From: JAPPFW01 sp965200835
GTDB lineage: Bacteria > Actinomycetota > Acidimicrobiia > Spongiisociales > Spongiisociaceae
Assembly (NCBI GenBank): GCA_965200835.1
Contig: OZ241390.1
Coordinates: 1,550,001-1,614,000, forward strand
Reading direction: 5' to 3'
Length of the DNA: 64,000 nt
Under the pieces are notes generated by a model. That model did no database searches and was not told the origin of the DNA. It saw nothing but the letters and a program-made list of their open reading frames with translations. Made by a program: the position numbers and the translations under genes. Within the stretch, counting starts at the first letter, position 1. Each line of letters starts with the position of its first letter. Positions 1-9,018 of the stretch are shown here, piece after piece.

Positions 1-1
1 C

Positions 2-589
2 TGGCTTGCCCAGCGGGCTTGGCGGGCGAACGAGCAGGCAGTCGGAGTTGGTGCGGCGGTGTGTTCCCTACCTGTCATCTGGTTCGCCTATGCACTGTGG
101 CGCGGGATCGGGGGCTTCGAGGTTCGGGACAATGGGGATGTGGTCGCCTCGACCGTCCAGTTCGTTCAGAAGGCCCCATACAACAACGTCTGGCTGATGC
201 TGGTATTGATCTGGATCCAGACCGGTTTCACCATGGTCATCTTCTCGGCAGCCATCAAGGCCGTACGGGCTGATTTGATCGAGGCAGCCAGGGTGGACGG
301 TGCCTCCGAATCCCAGACTTTCTGGCAGGTCGTCATTCCCCAGATCTCGCCCACCATCGGGGTGGTCATCACCACCTTGATTGTATTGGTGATGAAGGTG
401 TTCGATATCGTCAAGGTCATGACCAACGGTAACTTCGGTACACAGGTGATAGCCAACGAGATGTGGCAGCGTGCCTTCACCGAGTTCAACCTCGGTCTGG
501 GCTCTGCGCTGGCGGTGATCCTCTTCATCGCCGTGCTACCCATCCTCTTCATCAACATCCGCCGGATGCAGAGGGCAGCCTCATGGTGA
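2..589 (+). CDS. Sugar ABC transporter permease, MalF type (5'-partial)
   Basis: Inner-membrane permease of a carbohydrate ABC importer. The reading frame is open from base 2, so the N-terminus lies upstream of the window. The visible 195 or so residues hold several hydrophobic segments and the EAA loop (EAARVDGASESQTFWQVVIP) that docks on the ATPase. The C-terminus is a hydrophobic helix followed by a basic tail (NIRRMQRAASW), as in MalF-like subunits. The stop overlaps the next permease start, so the two are translationally coupled. Binding protein and ATPase are not in view; the binding protein is probably upstream. The substrate is unknown, although the glycosidases at 5.2-8.1 kb suggest an oligosaccharide. 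Confidence 0.9.
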   Translation, partial: WLAQRAWRANEQAVGVGAAVCSLPVIWFAYALWRGIGGFEVRDNGDVVASTVQFVQKAPYNNVWLMLVLIWIQTGFTMVIFSAAIKAVRADLIEAARVDGASESQTFWQVVIPQISPTIGVVITTLIVLVMKVFDIVKVMTNGNFGTQVIANEMWQRAFTEFNLGLGSALAVILFIAVLPILFINIRRMQRAASW

Positions 590-1536
590 CCCTGAGCGGC
601 CCTACGGGCGGGCCGGGTCTCGGGAAGCGGACCTATGCCTTTCTCCGGTCGATACCGACTTGGGTGCTGTGGCTGCTGGTCGTGCTGTGGACGATTCCCA
701 GCTTGGGATTGTTCGTCAATTCGTTCCGTACCAGAAACTCCCAGCGGGCCAGTGGCTGGTGGCACGTTCTGTTCGAGGACTTCTCCGAGAACCTGACCTT
801 CGACAACTACGTGGACATACTGACCGCCGGCGCTCAGGGCGGCCTGTGGCAGGCACTGCTCAATTCTCTGGCTATCGCTCTGCCTGCCACCGTCATCCCG
901 ATCGCGCTGGCCGCCTTCGCTGCCTACGCGTTTGCCTGGGTGGACTTCAAGGGCCGCGAGTGGATGTTCATTGCCACCGTGTCGCTGATGGCCATCCCGG
1001 CCCAGATGTCCCTGATTCCCCTCCTCCAGCTGTATAGCGGCGGAGGGCATCTGACGCTTCCCCTGCTGGAGAAGACCCTGACCCTCTTCCCCGACCTCGA
1101 CCTGGCGGGAAGGCACGTGTCCGTGTGGTTGACCCACACCGGTTTCGCCATGCCCTTCGCGATCTTCCTGCTGCACAATTACATCAGCGGGCTGCCCAAG
1201 GACATCTTCGAGTCGGCTGTGATCGATGGAGCCGACCACTTCAAGATCTTCTGGCGGTTGATCATACCGCTGTCGGTTCCGGTGCTGGCCGCCTTCGCGA
1301 TCTTCCAGTTCCTGTGGACCTACAACGATTATCTGATCGCAGTAACGATGCTCGGTGGGGCAGGCCAGAACTTCCCCGCCACCGCCCGGATAGCGGCGCT
1401 GTCCGGAGAGTTCGGCCAGGCAGAACATCTGCTGACCGCCGGTGCTTTTCTATCGACCTTGCTACCCATCATCGTGTTCTTCGCTCTCCAGCGGTTCTTC
1501 GTGACTGGCATCCTGGCCGGCTCCGTCAAGGGATAA
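583..1536 (+). CDS. Sugar ABC transporter permease, MalG type
   Basis: Second permease of the carbohydrate importer, 317 residues. The ATG at 583 is chosen because it overlaps the stop of the upstream permease by seven bases and gives the normal MalG-family length; a longer upstream extension in this frame would run antisense to nothing meaningful. Six hydrophobic segments are visible, with the EAA loop ESAVIDGADHFKIFWRLIIP near residues 205-225. The C-terminus ends in the usual QRFFVTGILAGSVKG, a MalG hallmark. Family assignment is firm; the sugar transported is not determinable. No ATPase gene follows, so it is either upstream or shared. Confidence 0.93.
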   Translation: MVTLSGPTGGPGLGKRTYAFLRSIPTWVLWLLVVLWTIPSLGLFVNSFRTRNSQRASGWWHVLFEDFSENLTFDNYVDILTAGAQGGLWQALLNSLAIALPATVIPIALAAFAAYAFAWVDFKGREWMFIATVSLMAIPAQMSLIPLLQLYSGGGHLTLPLLEKTLTLFPDLDLAGRHVSVWLTHTGFAMPFAIFLLHNYISGLPKDIFESAVIDGADHFKIFWRLIIPLSVPVLAAFAIFQFLWTYNDYLIAVTMLGGAGQNFPATARIAALSGEFGQAEHLLTAGAFLSTLLPIIVFFALQRFFVTGILAGSVKG

Positions 1537-1822
1537 GAGTCCACCTACTGCAGCCCCGTACGGCTGTAAAGCTGGCCTGTGAAAGCGGAAGGCCCTAACT
1601 TGCTTCAGCTCGTATGGGGCTGGCCATCCTCACCGATAGAGATGGTCACGCAAGACCAAGGCAAGGTCAACGCCTTTGGTCATCGGATCGGCAACAGTCC
1701 GTCCCTCGTCTGGGCAAAGTCAGAGATAGTTGCGAAGCGTATTCTCATAACCGCTGACAACTCCTTTGTCATCATGCGGATGGATGTATCCATACTTACC
1801 CGGTTGTAGTTACGGGTCCACC

Positions 1823-2902
1823 TCAGGGACACCCCATGACCTCGATCAGATCTACCGGGCGGGCTTCCTCGATGGAGCGCTGGGCGGCTACTCCCATAGC
1901 CACGGCCAGGAGGCCGTCGTGGGCGCTGACCTGGGGATCGGTCCCTTCTCGGATGGCCCCTAGGAAGCCCAGGTGCTCCAGATAGGAGGCGCCGTGGTGG
2001 GCCCCTGAATAGACGATCCGGCGATCGGTTGCTCTCTCTACCCGTGGCGAGAACCACGGTCCGTCCCGCGGGCCGGTGAACACCAGGCCGGAAGGTAGGC
2101 GGGCCTCTACCTTGCCCCGGTCGCCGACCGCTACCAGCTCCTCCTGGTTCTCACCACCTTCGGCGAACATGCACAGATCGAGCATGGCCCGCACCCCATC
2201 CGGGTAGTCCACTATCACGTAGGCGTTGTCGAGAATGTCGGGTTGGCGCCCCCCGTAACGCTCTTCCAGGTGGTTCACCGCCTGGCTGCCGGAGGCGTAG
2301 ATCCGGGTCGGGATGTCTCCAACTATGTGGTTCATCAGATCGAAGTGGTGGCAGCACTTTTCCACCAGGGTTCCGCCCGAGTTGACGTTGAAGCGATTCC
2401 AGTCGCCTACCTTCTTCAGGAAAGGAAAGCGATGCTCCCGGATCGCCAGCATCCTCAATCTGCCGACGGTCCCCTCCCGAACCTCGGTGATCAGGCGGGC
2501 GGTGGCGGGCATGTAGCGGTACTCCATTCCGACCCACAGGACCGGTTGGCGATCCCGCTGGACATCCACCACCCACCGGCAGTCCTCCACCCGCGTACAG
2601 AGGGGCTTTTCCACCAGGATGTGAAGATCGGTATCCAGCAAGTCTCTCAGCACATCTATGTGGGTCATGTTGGGGGTGGCTACCACTACCGCGTCGCACT
2701 GCCCGGAGGTGATCAGCTCCCGGTGATCCTCGAAAGCCACGAATGTCTCGCCCTCCAGCGCATCGGCCGCTGCTCGGCGGGAAGGCGGATGAGGATCTGC
2801 CACCGCGGTAACGGCTGCACCAGGAAGCGCCCGGATGTTGCCGATGTGTTCGACACCCATCATGCCGGTACCTATCACTCCGTACCGGATCGGCTGGCTC
2901 AT
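1823..2902 (-). CDS. Gfo/Idh/MocA-family NAD(P)-dependent oxidoreductase
   Basis: 359-residue dehydrogenase acting on a sugar, inositol or sugar acid. The N-terminus has the Rossmann signature GVIGTGMMGVEHI. The segment LVEKPLCT (typically EKP) holds the conserved lysine, and the C-terminal domain contains the substrate-site histidines (KCCHHFDL). The ATG at 2902 is preferred over a start 18 codons upstream because the Rossmann strand normally begins within a few residues of the start. It is convergent with the sugar permeases, so it may serve the same sugar pathway but is transcribed separately. Exact substrate cannot be told from sequence. Confidence 0.88.
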   Translation of the reverse strand: MSQPIRYGVIGTGMMGVEHIGNIRALPGAAVTAVADPHPPSRRAAADALEGETFVAFEDHRELITSGQCDAVVVATPNMTHIDVLRDLLDTDLHILVEKPLCTRVEDCRWVVDVQRDRQPVLWVGMEYRYMPATARLITEVREGTVGRLRMLAIREHRFPFLKKVGDWNRFNVNSGGTLVEKCCHHFDLMNHIVGDIPTRIYASGSQAVNHLEERYGGRQPDILDNAYVIVDYPDGVRAMLDLCMFAEGGENQEELVAVGDRGKVEARLPSGLVFTGPRDGPWFSPRVERATDRRIVYSGAHHGASYLEHLGFLGAIREGTDPQVSAHDGLLAVAMGVAAQRSIEEARPVDLIEVMGCP

Positions 2903-3221
2903 TGGTAAGTCATCGACAAACACGACCCGCCCTCGATCGGCTGACCGGGCTACCAACGCTTTCGTACTCGCCAGGGTGGGATCATGGAATGTCGATTATA
3001 CGAGCCGCCGGACTCCGCCTGAAGACCCGAGCAGGCATGGCTGGTTTGGCTTGGGTGGACGGGATGCTGTCGTGTCCAACGCTCCGTCCCGGGAAGGAAA
3101 CTGGTGCTTCGTCTGGCAGCAGGTGATGATCTTCCGATAGATTCTCTCCGGAACCGTTTTCGGAGGCCCCGATGTTGGGGACCACCTAGCATTTTGAAGG
3201 TCGAAGTCGAAAGGGAGGAAA
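2903..3221. other. Divergent intergenic region, no gene seen
   Basis: 319 bases between divergently transcribed genes (oxidoreductase leftward, nucleotidase rightward), so it must carry promoters in both directions. No convincing -35/-10 pair or palindromic operator stands out. The only clear signal is a strong ribosome binding site, AGGGAGGAAA, directly before the ATG at 3222. Confidence 0.5.
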
Positions 3222-5150
3222 ATGACTACAAGACACAGGCGAACCTTCTCGGTGTTCGCCGTCCTAGCACTGGTGGCCGGACTGCTGGCCTCGGCGCCCC
3301 TAGCAGCCGGTGCACAGGATGCCGGCGGTGAGTTCACGCTGACCATCCTGCACAACAACGACGGCGAGTCGAAGCTATTACCCGAGGAAGGCTCAGATCC
3401 CGGGGTAGCCCGCTTCATCGCCCTCATGAAACAGCTCCAAGCCGGCGCCTCCGGTGACGGAGTGGTGACCCTCACTTCGGGGGACAACTTCCTGGCTTCA
3501 CAGGAGTTCGGGGTGTCCCTGGGGCGGGAAGGTCCCTTCTATGACTCGATCGCCCTGAGCGGTGTCTATGACGCCATGGCGCTCGGCAACCATGACTTCG
3601 ACATGGGTCCGGAAGTGGCCGCCCGGTTCATCAGTGGCTTCTCCCCAGGTATTCCGTTCCTGTCGGCCAACCTGGACTTCTCTGCCGAGCCGAACCTGCA
3701 GGCGCTGGTCGACCAGGGACTGATCGGCGCCAGCACGGTGATCGAAACCGGTGGCGACCGGGTGGGGGTCATCGGTGCGGTCACGCCCATGCTGCCCAAC
3801 ATCTCGACCCCACGCAACGCAGTGGTGTCCGCGGTACTACCGGCGGTCCAGGCGGAGGCGGAGAGTCTGGCGGCTGACGGAGTCGACAAGATCATCCTGG
3901 TCAGCCATCTCCAGGCCGTGGCGGAGGAGATCGAACTCATCGCCAGCCTGACCGGCGTGGACGTCGTGATCGCCGGAGGGGGGGACGACCTCCTGAAGAA
4001 CGAGGGTGACACGTGTATGCCGGACGAGATGGCGGTAGCGCCCTACCCGATAATGGTGGAGGATTCGTCCGGGGCCATGGTACCGGTGATAACCGCTCCG
4101 GGAGGGTATCGCTGCATAGGCGAGCTCAATGTCACCTTCGATGCGGATGGTACTGTCACCTCAGCTACAGGACGCTCCATCGGGGTCGGCTTCGACATCG
4201 AACCGGATCCTGACGTGCAGGCGAACGTCATCGAGCCGCTCACTGCCGCGGTCAGCGCCATCGACGCCGAGGTCATCGGCACGTCGGAGGTGGAACTCGA
4301 CGGCCGCCGGTCGATGATCCGGACGGTGGAAACCAACCAGGGCAACTTGATGGCCGACGCCCAGCGCGCCGCCGCCACCAACCTCGCCGAGGAGTACGGT
4401 ACCCCCGTACCCGATGTGGCCATCCAGAATGGCGGAGGTATCCGTAACGACTCGGTGATCCCGTCGGGTGATATCACCACCGGCACCACTTGGGACATGG
4501 CTCCGTTCCGGAACTTCGTGGTGGTGGGCGAGGTACCGCGCGACACCTTCCATGCACTGCTGGAGGTTGCGCTGGACCGCCTCCCAGGAGCCGGCGGACA
4601 GTTCCCGCAGGTTTCAGGATTCACCCTCACCCATGACCCGGATGCCTCCGCCCGGGAGATCGCCAGGGATGGCGACTGCTCCCTGGTCGGCAACCCCGGC
4701 GAGCGAGTGCGAGATGTGGTGCTCGACGACGGGACGGTCATCGTCGAGGATGGGATGGTGGTACCAGGCGATCCGGTGGTGCTGGCCATCGCGGACTTCC
4801 TGGCCAACGGCGGGGACTGCTACCCGCTGGCGGACATCACCTTCGCCAAGCTCAGCGTCACCTACCAGCAAGCCGTGGCCACATACATTTCCGAGGACCT
4901 GGGGGGAGTGATCTCCGCCATGGACTACCCGGCCGGGGGCGAGGGCAGGATCGTGGCTCTCGAAACCCGGACGGTCACCGTCGAGCCTGGGGACTACCTG
5001 TGGAAACTCGCCAGGATCCACCTCGGGGACGGGCACCGCTGGAAGGAGATCTATGACCTCAACGCGGGCGTAGTCCAAGCCGACGGCTGGAAACTGACCA
5101 ACCCCGATCTGATCTATCCCGGATGGGTTCTGGAGCTGCCTGACATGTAG
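3222..5150 (+). CDS. Secreted 5'-nucleotidase/metallophosphatase with C-terminal LysM domain
   Basis: 642-residue exported enzyme of the UshA/YfkN class that hydrolyses nucleotides or other phosphoesters outside the membrane. Residues 1-33 form a Sec signal peptide (basic TTRHRR, hydrophobic core, cleavage near AGAQD). The metallophosphatase domain shows LHNNDGESKL, SGDNF, LGNHDFDMG and VSHL. The 5'-nucleotidase C domain shows NQGNLMADA, IQNGGGIRND and APFRNFVVV. Residues about 586-640 form a LysM-like module (VEPGDYLWKLARIHLGDG, ending YPGWVLELPDM) that would anchor the protein to peptidoglycan. The usual GHxH/GHxQ metal motif appears as AGGGDD, so metal coordination may differ. A strong Shine-Dalgarno precedes the start. 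Confidence 0.92.
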   Translation: MTTRHRRTFSVFAVLALVAGLLASAPLAAGAQDAGGEFTLTILHNNDGESKLLPEEGSDPGVARFIALMKQLQAGASGDGVVTLTSGDNFLASQEFGVSLGREGPFYDSIALSGVYDAMALGNHDFDMGPEVAARFISGFSPGIPFLSANLDFSAEPNLQALVDQGLIGASTVIETGGDRVGVIGAVTPMLPNISTPRNAVVSAVLPAVQAEAESLAADGVDKIILVSHLQAVAEEIELIASLTGVDVVIAGGGDDLLKNEGDTCMPDEMAVAPYPIMVEDSSGAMVPVITAPGGYRCIGELNVTFDADGTVTSATGRSIGVGFDIEPDPDVQANVIEPLTAAVSAIDAEVIGTSEVELDGRRSMIRTVETNQGNLMADAQRAAATNLAEEYGTPVPDVAIQNGGGIRNDSVIPSGDITTGTTWDMAPFRNFVVVGEVPRDTFHALLEVALDRLPGAGGQFPQVSGFTLTHDPDASAREIARDGDCSLVGNPGERVRDVVLDDGTVIVEDGMVVPGDPVVLAIADFLANGGDCYPLADITFAKLSVTYQQAVATYISEDLGGVISAMDYPAGGEGRIVALETRTVTVEPGDYLWKLARIHLGDGHRWKEIYDLNAGVVQADGWKLTNPDLIYPGWVLELPDM

Positions 5151-5177
5151 TGATCAGGCCCTTACACCGACCGATAT

Positions 5178-5216
5178 CGCGTTTGTCCCGGCCGTCAAAG
5201 GGCCGGGACAAACGCG
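5178..5216. terminator. 16-bp perfect hairpin between convergent genes
   Basis: A 16-base arm at 5178-5193, a 7-base loop (gtcaaag) and a perfectly complementary arm at 5201-5216. It lies 28 bases after the nucleotidase stop and directly abuts the stop of the convergent beta-glucosidase, so it can serve transcripts from both sides. There is no T-tract, so it is an atypical intrinsic terminator or an mRNA 3'-end stabiliser. Confidence 0.75.
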
Positions 5217-6545
5217 TCAGAACCCTTTAGAGGCGATCACCTCCCGATACCAATGGGCTGAGGCTTTGGGAGTGCGAGCCTGGGTTGCCCGATCCACGTG
5301 GATCAAGCCGAAGCGGCGTGCGTAACCGTGGCTCCACTCGAAGTTGTCCAGCAGTGTCCAGGCGAAGTACCCCTTCAGGGGGATGCCATTGGCAATGGTG
5401 TCGGCGGCTTCCAGCAGGTGGCGCTCCAGATACGACCGGCGATCCGTGTCCTCGATCCGCCCATCCTTGCTGGACCGATCGGGATAGGCCGCCCCGTTCT
5501 CGGTCACGTAGAGGTTCTCCACCCCGTGCCCGTCCACCATCCGGAGCATCCGCCCGAGCCCGCTAGGGGTCACCGGCCAGCCCATCCCGGTCACCTCGGC
5601 CGGAGGTTGGCGGATCGGGGGTGGGCGATCGCAGTCCCGCAATCCCGGGTGGCCGACCACTTCGGTCCGGTAGTAGTTGAGCCCGATTGCATCGATCGGT
5701 TGGCCGATGGTATCCAGGTCACCTTCGGAGATCACCGATCCCGGCCAGCGTGCCAGGTTCATCACATCCTCCGGATAACGGCGGCGAAACAGCGGTTCGA
5801 GGAACCAGCGGTTCATGAGGCCCTCTTCGAGCGCGGCAGCTTCGCGGTCCAGTGGGTGATCGGAGCGAGGAGTGCGCGGTTCCAGATTGAGGGCGATACC
5901 CACCTCGGCGCTCCGGTGCCCGGCTCGGAGGGCCTGGGTGGCTAGCCCGTGTCCCAGCAGCAGGTGGTGGGCGACATCCAGCTCCGTGCGGGATCCGACC
6001 AGACCGGGAGCATGCTGGCCGGTCCGGTGACCCAGATGTGCCACCACCCACGGCTCGTTGAGGGTCATCCAGTGGCGGACCCGGTCCCCGATCCGCTGCT
6101 CGACCGCCGCTGCATAGTCCGCAAAGGCATGGGCAGCATCCCGCACCCTCCATCCACCCGCCTCCTCCAGCCACTGGGGATGGTCCCAGTGGTAGAGGGT
6201 GACGAACGGCTCGATCCCGGCCTCGAGCAGGGCGTCCACCAGACGATCGTAAAAGTCCAGGCCTGCCTGATTGATGGATCCGCCGGCATCCGGCACGATC
6301 CTCGGCCAGGCCACCGAGAACCGGTAGGCGGACAGCCCGAGCCACTCCATCAGCCGGATGTCCTCGAGCCAGCGGTGGTAGTGATCGCAGGCCACGTCCC
6401 CGGTGTCGCCGGCCCTAACTCGACCGGGCAGGCGGCAGAAACGATCCCAGACGCTCTCGGACCGGCCATCGTCGGTGACCGCTCCCTCGATCTGGTAGGA
6501 CGAGGTCGCTACTCCCCAGAGGAACCCGTCCGGGAAGGTTGTCAC
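5217..6545 (-). CDS. Glycoside hydrolase family 1 beta-glucosidase
   Basis: 442-residue cytoplasmic retaining beta-glycosidase (beta-glucosidase or beta-galactosidase class) of normal GH1 length, with no signal peptide. The acid/base glutamate is E164 in TLNEPW and the nucleophile is E349 in YVTENGAAYPD. The GH1 N-terminal signature FLWGVATSSYQIEGA and the aglycone-side motif WTLLDNFEWSHGYARRFGL are both intact. The GTG start at 6545 overlaps the stop of the upstream GH13 gene by four bases (GTGA), so the two glycosidases are co-translated. They probably degrade imported oligosaccharides from the nearby ABC system. Confidence 0.95.
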   Translation of the reverse strand: MTTFPDGFLWGVATSSYQIEGAVTDDGRSESVWDRFCRLPGRVRAGDTGDVACDHYHRWLEDIRLMEWLGLSAYRFSVAWPRIVPDAGGSINQAGLDFYDRLVDALLEAGIEPFVTLYHWDHPQWLEEAGGWRVRDAAHAFADYAAAVEQRIGDRVRHWMTLNEPWVVAHLGHRTGQHAPGLVGSRTELDVAHHLLLGHGLATQALRAGHRSAEVGIALNLEPRTPRSDHPLDREAAALEEGLMNRWFLEPLFRRRYPEDVMNLARWPGSVISEGDLDTIGQPIDAIGLNYYRTEVVGHPGLRDCDRPPPIRQPPAEVTGMGWPVTPSGLGRMLRMVDGHGVENLYVTENGAAYPDRSSKDGRIEDTDRRSYLERHLLEAADTIANGIPLKGYFAWTLLDNFEWSHGYARRFGLIHVDRATQARTPKASAHWYREVIASKGF

Positions 6546-8125
6546 GGCGAGAGAACTGCTCCCTCCAAGCCGCCCAGGGTCAGCTCACCGCTGGCAGAGA
6601 GGGCCAGATCCCGGCTAGTCGCCACGAGGACTTCCCCACCGGCCGGCACCGCTACCGGATGGTCTCCGAAGTTGAGATAGATGGAAACCTCCTCGTCGCC
6701 GCTCCGGCGCCGGTAGGCGAACACTGTGTCGGGCAGGCCGTCGATTGCCTGGAAGTCACCGAGGCGGAGCGCCCGCGATCCCTTCCGCACCGCTAGCAGG
6801 CGGCGGGTCAGGTTTAGCATCGAGTTGGGATCCTCGAGCTGGGCGGCCACATTCCGGGTACCACTCGGGTCCAGGGAAGCTAGCCAGGGAGTGGCGCTAG
6901 TGAAGCCGTTGTGCTCGTCCGTCGTCCACTGCATCGGGGTCCGGCAACCGTCCCGACCCAGCCCGGGCTGGCGGCGTCCCCACGGGTCCTGCTGTTGCTC
7001 GGGGGGAATGTCGGCCTGGAGCATGCCCAGCTCGTCGCCGTAGTAGAGGGTGGGAGTGCCCCGCAGGGTGAGAAGCATCAGGGTGGCCATCCGGGTCCGG
7101 CGCTCCCCGTAACGGGTGGCGATCCGTACCTCATCGTGGTTGCCCAGCACGTAGTTGGGCCAAGCGCCCGGTGGTAGTACCTCTTCCTGGGACTCGACCA
7201 CCTGGCGGGCCCAAGAGGCGATCCAATCTCCGTACAGCAACCCGAAGCAATAGGGCATATGGAGCTCGTTACCATCACCGTAATAGGCGGCCCACTCGGT
7301 GCCTTCCAGATGGATCTCGCCGATGGAGAAACGGGACCGTTCCCCCGAGAACTCGTCCAATACGGCTCTGACCTCCTGGAAGAGTCCATGGATGTCCGGA
7401 TGGCCCCGGTCGTGGACATGCACTAGCCGGTCGTAGTCGCCCAGGTTCTTGTATCCGTGTTCCGGGCGCTCGAGCACCGGGTTGGATCGATACTCGGGAT
7501 CCTTCATGGCGAAATGGCAGGCGTCGAGGCGGAATCCGTCCACCCCGCGCCTGAGCCAGAACCTGAGCGTTTCGAGCATCGCCTCCTTGGCTTCTTGGTT
7601 TCGCCAGTTCAGATCGGGCTGTTCGGCCAGGAAACTATGCAGGTAGTACTGGTCGGTACGGTCGTCGTACGTCCAGGCGGGTCCGCTGAAGACCGAGACC
7701 CAGTTGTTGGGCGGTGACCCGTCCGCGGCGGGGTCTTTCCACACGTACCAGTCGCGCTTGGGGTTGTGGCGGGAGGATCGGGACTCGATGAACCAGGGAT
7801 GCTGATCGGAGGAGTGATTGGGTACCCAGTCGACTATCACCTTCATGCCGAGACGGTGTGCCCGGGCTACCAGGGCATCGAAGTCGTCCAGGGTGCCGAA
7901 CATGGGGTCCACATCCGTGTAATCGGCCACGTCATATCCGAAGTCAGCCATCGGAGACTTGTAGAAGGGTGAGATCCAGACGGCATCCACACCGAGGGTG
8001 CCGGCCAGGTAATCGAGCTTCGAAGTGATCCCGGCAAGATCTCCTATCCCGTCCCCATTGGAGTCCATGAAGCTGCGCGGATAGATCTGGTAGATCACAG
8101 CTTCGTGCCACCATTCGTATTTCAT
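6542..8125 (-). CDS. GH13 alpha-glucosidase (oligo-1,6-glucosidase/trehalose hydrolase-like)
   Basis: 527-residue cytoplasmic alpha-glucosidase. It opens with the family signature WWHEAVIYQIYPRSFMDSNGDGIGDLAGI. Conserved regions are DWVPNHSS (region I, near 99-106), GFRLDACH with nucleophile D201, IGEIH with acid/base E270, and LGNHDEVR with the transition-state stabiliser D331. The C-terminal beta domain carries FAYRRRSG. Length and the N-terminal SNGDGIGD calcium-site motif match oligo-1,6-glucosidases rather than extracellular amylases. It is the first gene of a two-gene operon with the GH1 enzyme. An alpha plus a beta glucosidase suggests a broad oligosaccharide diet. Confidence 0.95.
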   Translation of the reverse strand: MKYEWWHEAVIYQIYPRSFMDSNGDGIGDLAGITSKLDYLAGTLGVDAVWISPFYKSPMADFGYDVADYTDVDPMFGTLDDFDALVARAHRLGMKVIVDWVPNHSSDQHPWFIESRSSRHNPKRDWYVWKDPAADGSPPNNWVSVFSGPAWTYDDRTDQYYLHSFLAEQPDLNWRNQEAKEAMLETLRFWLRRGVDGFRLDACHFAMKDPEYRSNPVLERPEHGYKNLGDYDRLVHVHDRGHPDIHGLFQEVRAVLDEFSGERSRFSIGEIHLEGTEWAAYYGDGNELHMPYCFGLLYGDWIASWARQVVESQEEVLPPGAWPNYVLGNHDEVRIATRYGERRTRMATLMLLTLRGTPTLYYGDELGMLQADIPPEQQQDPWGRRQPGLGRDGCRTPMQWTTDEHNGFTSATPWLASLDPSGTRNVAAQLEDPNSMLNLTRRLLAVRKGSRALRLGDFQAIDGLPDTVFAYRRRSGDEEVSIYLNFGDHPVAVPAGGEVLVATSRDLALSASGELTLGGLEGAVLSP

Positions 8126-8212
8126 CCATCCCTCCGGAGAGCCCTTGATGACGCCCCGGATGTCACCTCTGACAGCGAGGAATCATCCGAGTCCAGATGA
8201 AACTGTAGCCCT

Positions 8213-8848
8213 TCAGAGGATCAGTTTGAGGTCGAGCCTGATCGACTCGCCCAACCGGCGTGTCGAGCGGATGCGAACCCGGGAAGCGTCCGCCAGTGTT
8301 CGCCAGGTTGCCCGGAAGAGGGGAGCGCCGGTTCCGCCGGCCAGGAGAGGGCCGTAATAGATGACCGCCCGGTCGATCAGGCCGGCCCGGAGCAGAGAGC
8401 CGAGCAGGCGGCTGCCCCCCTCGACCATCAGCTGATCGATTCCGAGTCCATTGAGGCGAGCCAGGCCGGCCCGGAGATCCACCCACTTTCCTGATCGATC
8501 CGGAACCACGATCACCTGCCCCGGTGCATCGAGCGGCGCGGGAGCCAGCACGATAGGGTCCCGCTGGAACAGTTGTGCGTCCACCGGTAGTGGTTGGCTT
8601 CCGGCCACTACCACCGGCGCCGGCTGGGTCCAATCCTGGCCGCCGATCCTCTCCAGCCGGACGGTCAGCCGGGGGTCGTCGGATCGCAACGTGCCGGCTC
8701 CCACCATCACGGCATCCACCTTGGCTCTGAGCCGGTGGGCGTCCTGGCGAGCTTCCGGCGAGCTGATCCACTGCGATGTGCCATCGGCGGCGGCCAGCTG
8801 CCCGTCGAGGGTCATGGCGGCTTTCATGATGACGGTGGGTCGCCTCAT
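8213..8848 (-). CDS. RibD C-terminal-domain reductase (dihydrofolate reductase fold)
   Basis: A 211-residue protein of the RibD-C/HTP reductase family, which reduces 5-amino-6-ribosylaminouracil phosphate with NADPH in riboflavin synthesis. Recognisable motifs are RPTVIMKAAMTLDGQLA, the NADPH-site DAVMVGAGTLRSDDPRLTVR, and LMVEGGSRLLGSLL. Only the reductase half is present; there is no deaminase domain. The ATG at 8848 places the first beta strand immediately after the start; a start 13 codons upstream (8887) is possible. It is not next to other rib genes, so it may act in riboflavin synthesis or be one of the many RibD-C paralogues with another substrate. Confidence 0.82.
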   Translation of the reverse strand: MRRPTVIMKAAMTLDGQLAAADGTSQWISSPEARQDAHRLRAKVDAVMVGAGTLRSDDPRLTVRLERIGGQDWTQPAPVVVAGSQPLPVDAQLFQRDPIVLAPAPLDAPGQVIVVPDRSGKWVDLRAGLARLNGLGIDQLMVEGGSRLLGSLLRAGLIDRAVIYYGPLLAGGTGAPLFRATWRTLADASRVRIRSTRRLGESIRLDLKLIL

Positions 8849-9018
8849 CAGGGCAGCGTACCCGGGGGCTTCCTGGGTTCCCGTCACCGCCAGGAAGGTC
8901 GGTCATGCGGTCCCCAGAACTCTATCCGTGGCTCGGGTGGGACCTCTTCCAGGACCTACTGACCGCGAGGCGCGCCTGCCTGTTGTGCCGGTAATCCCGA
9001 CCGATGGGGGGCTCGACC

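Noticed and set aside
166..1428. Long open frame on the minus strand across the permease genes
   Set aside because: It is antisense to two clear permeases with EAA loops, and its translation shows no domain and is rich in Gln/Gly/His from GC-rich antisense reading.
1780..1793. ATGGAT-gt-ATCCAT inverted repeat as an operator
   Set aside because: It lies between the ends of two convergent genes, where no promoter is needed; a six-base inverted repeat can occur by chance.
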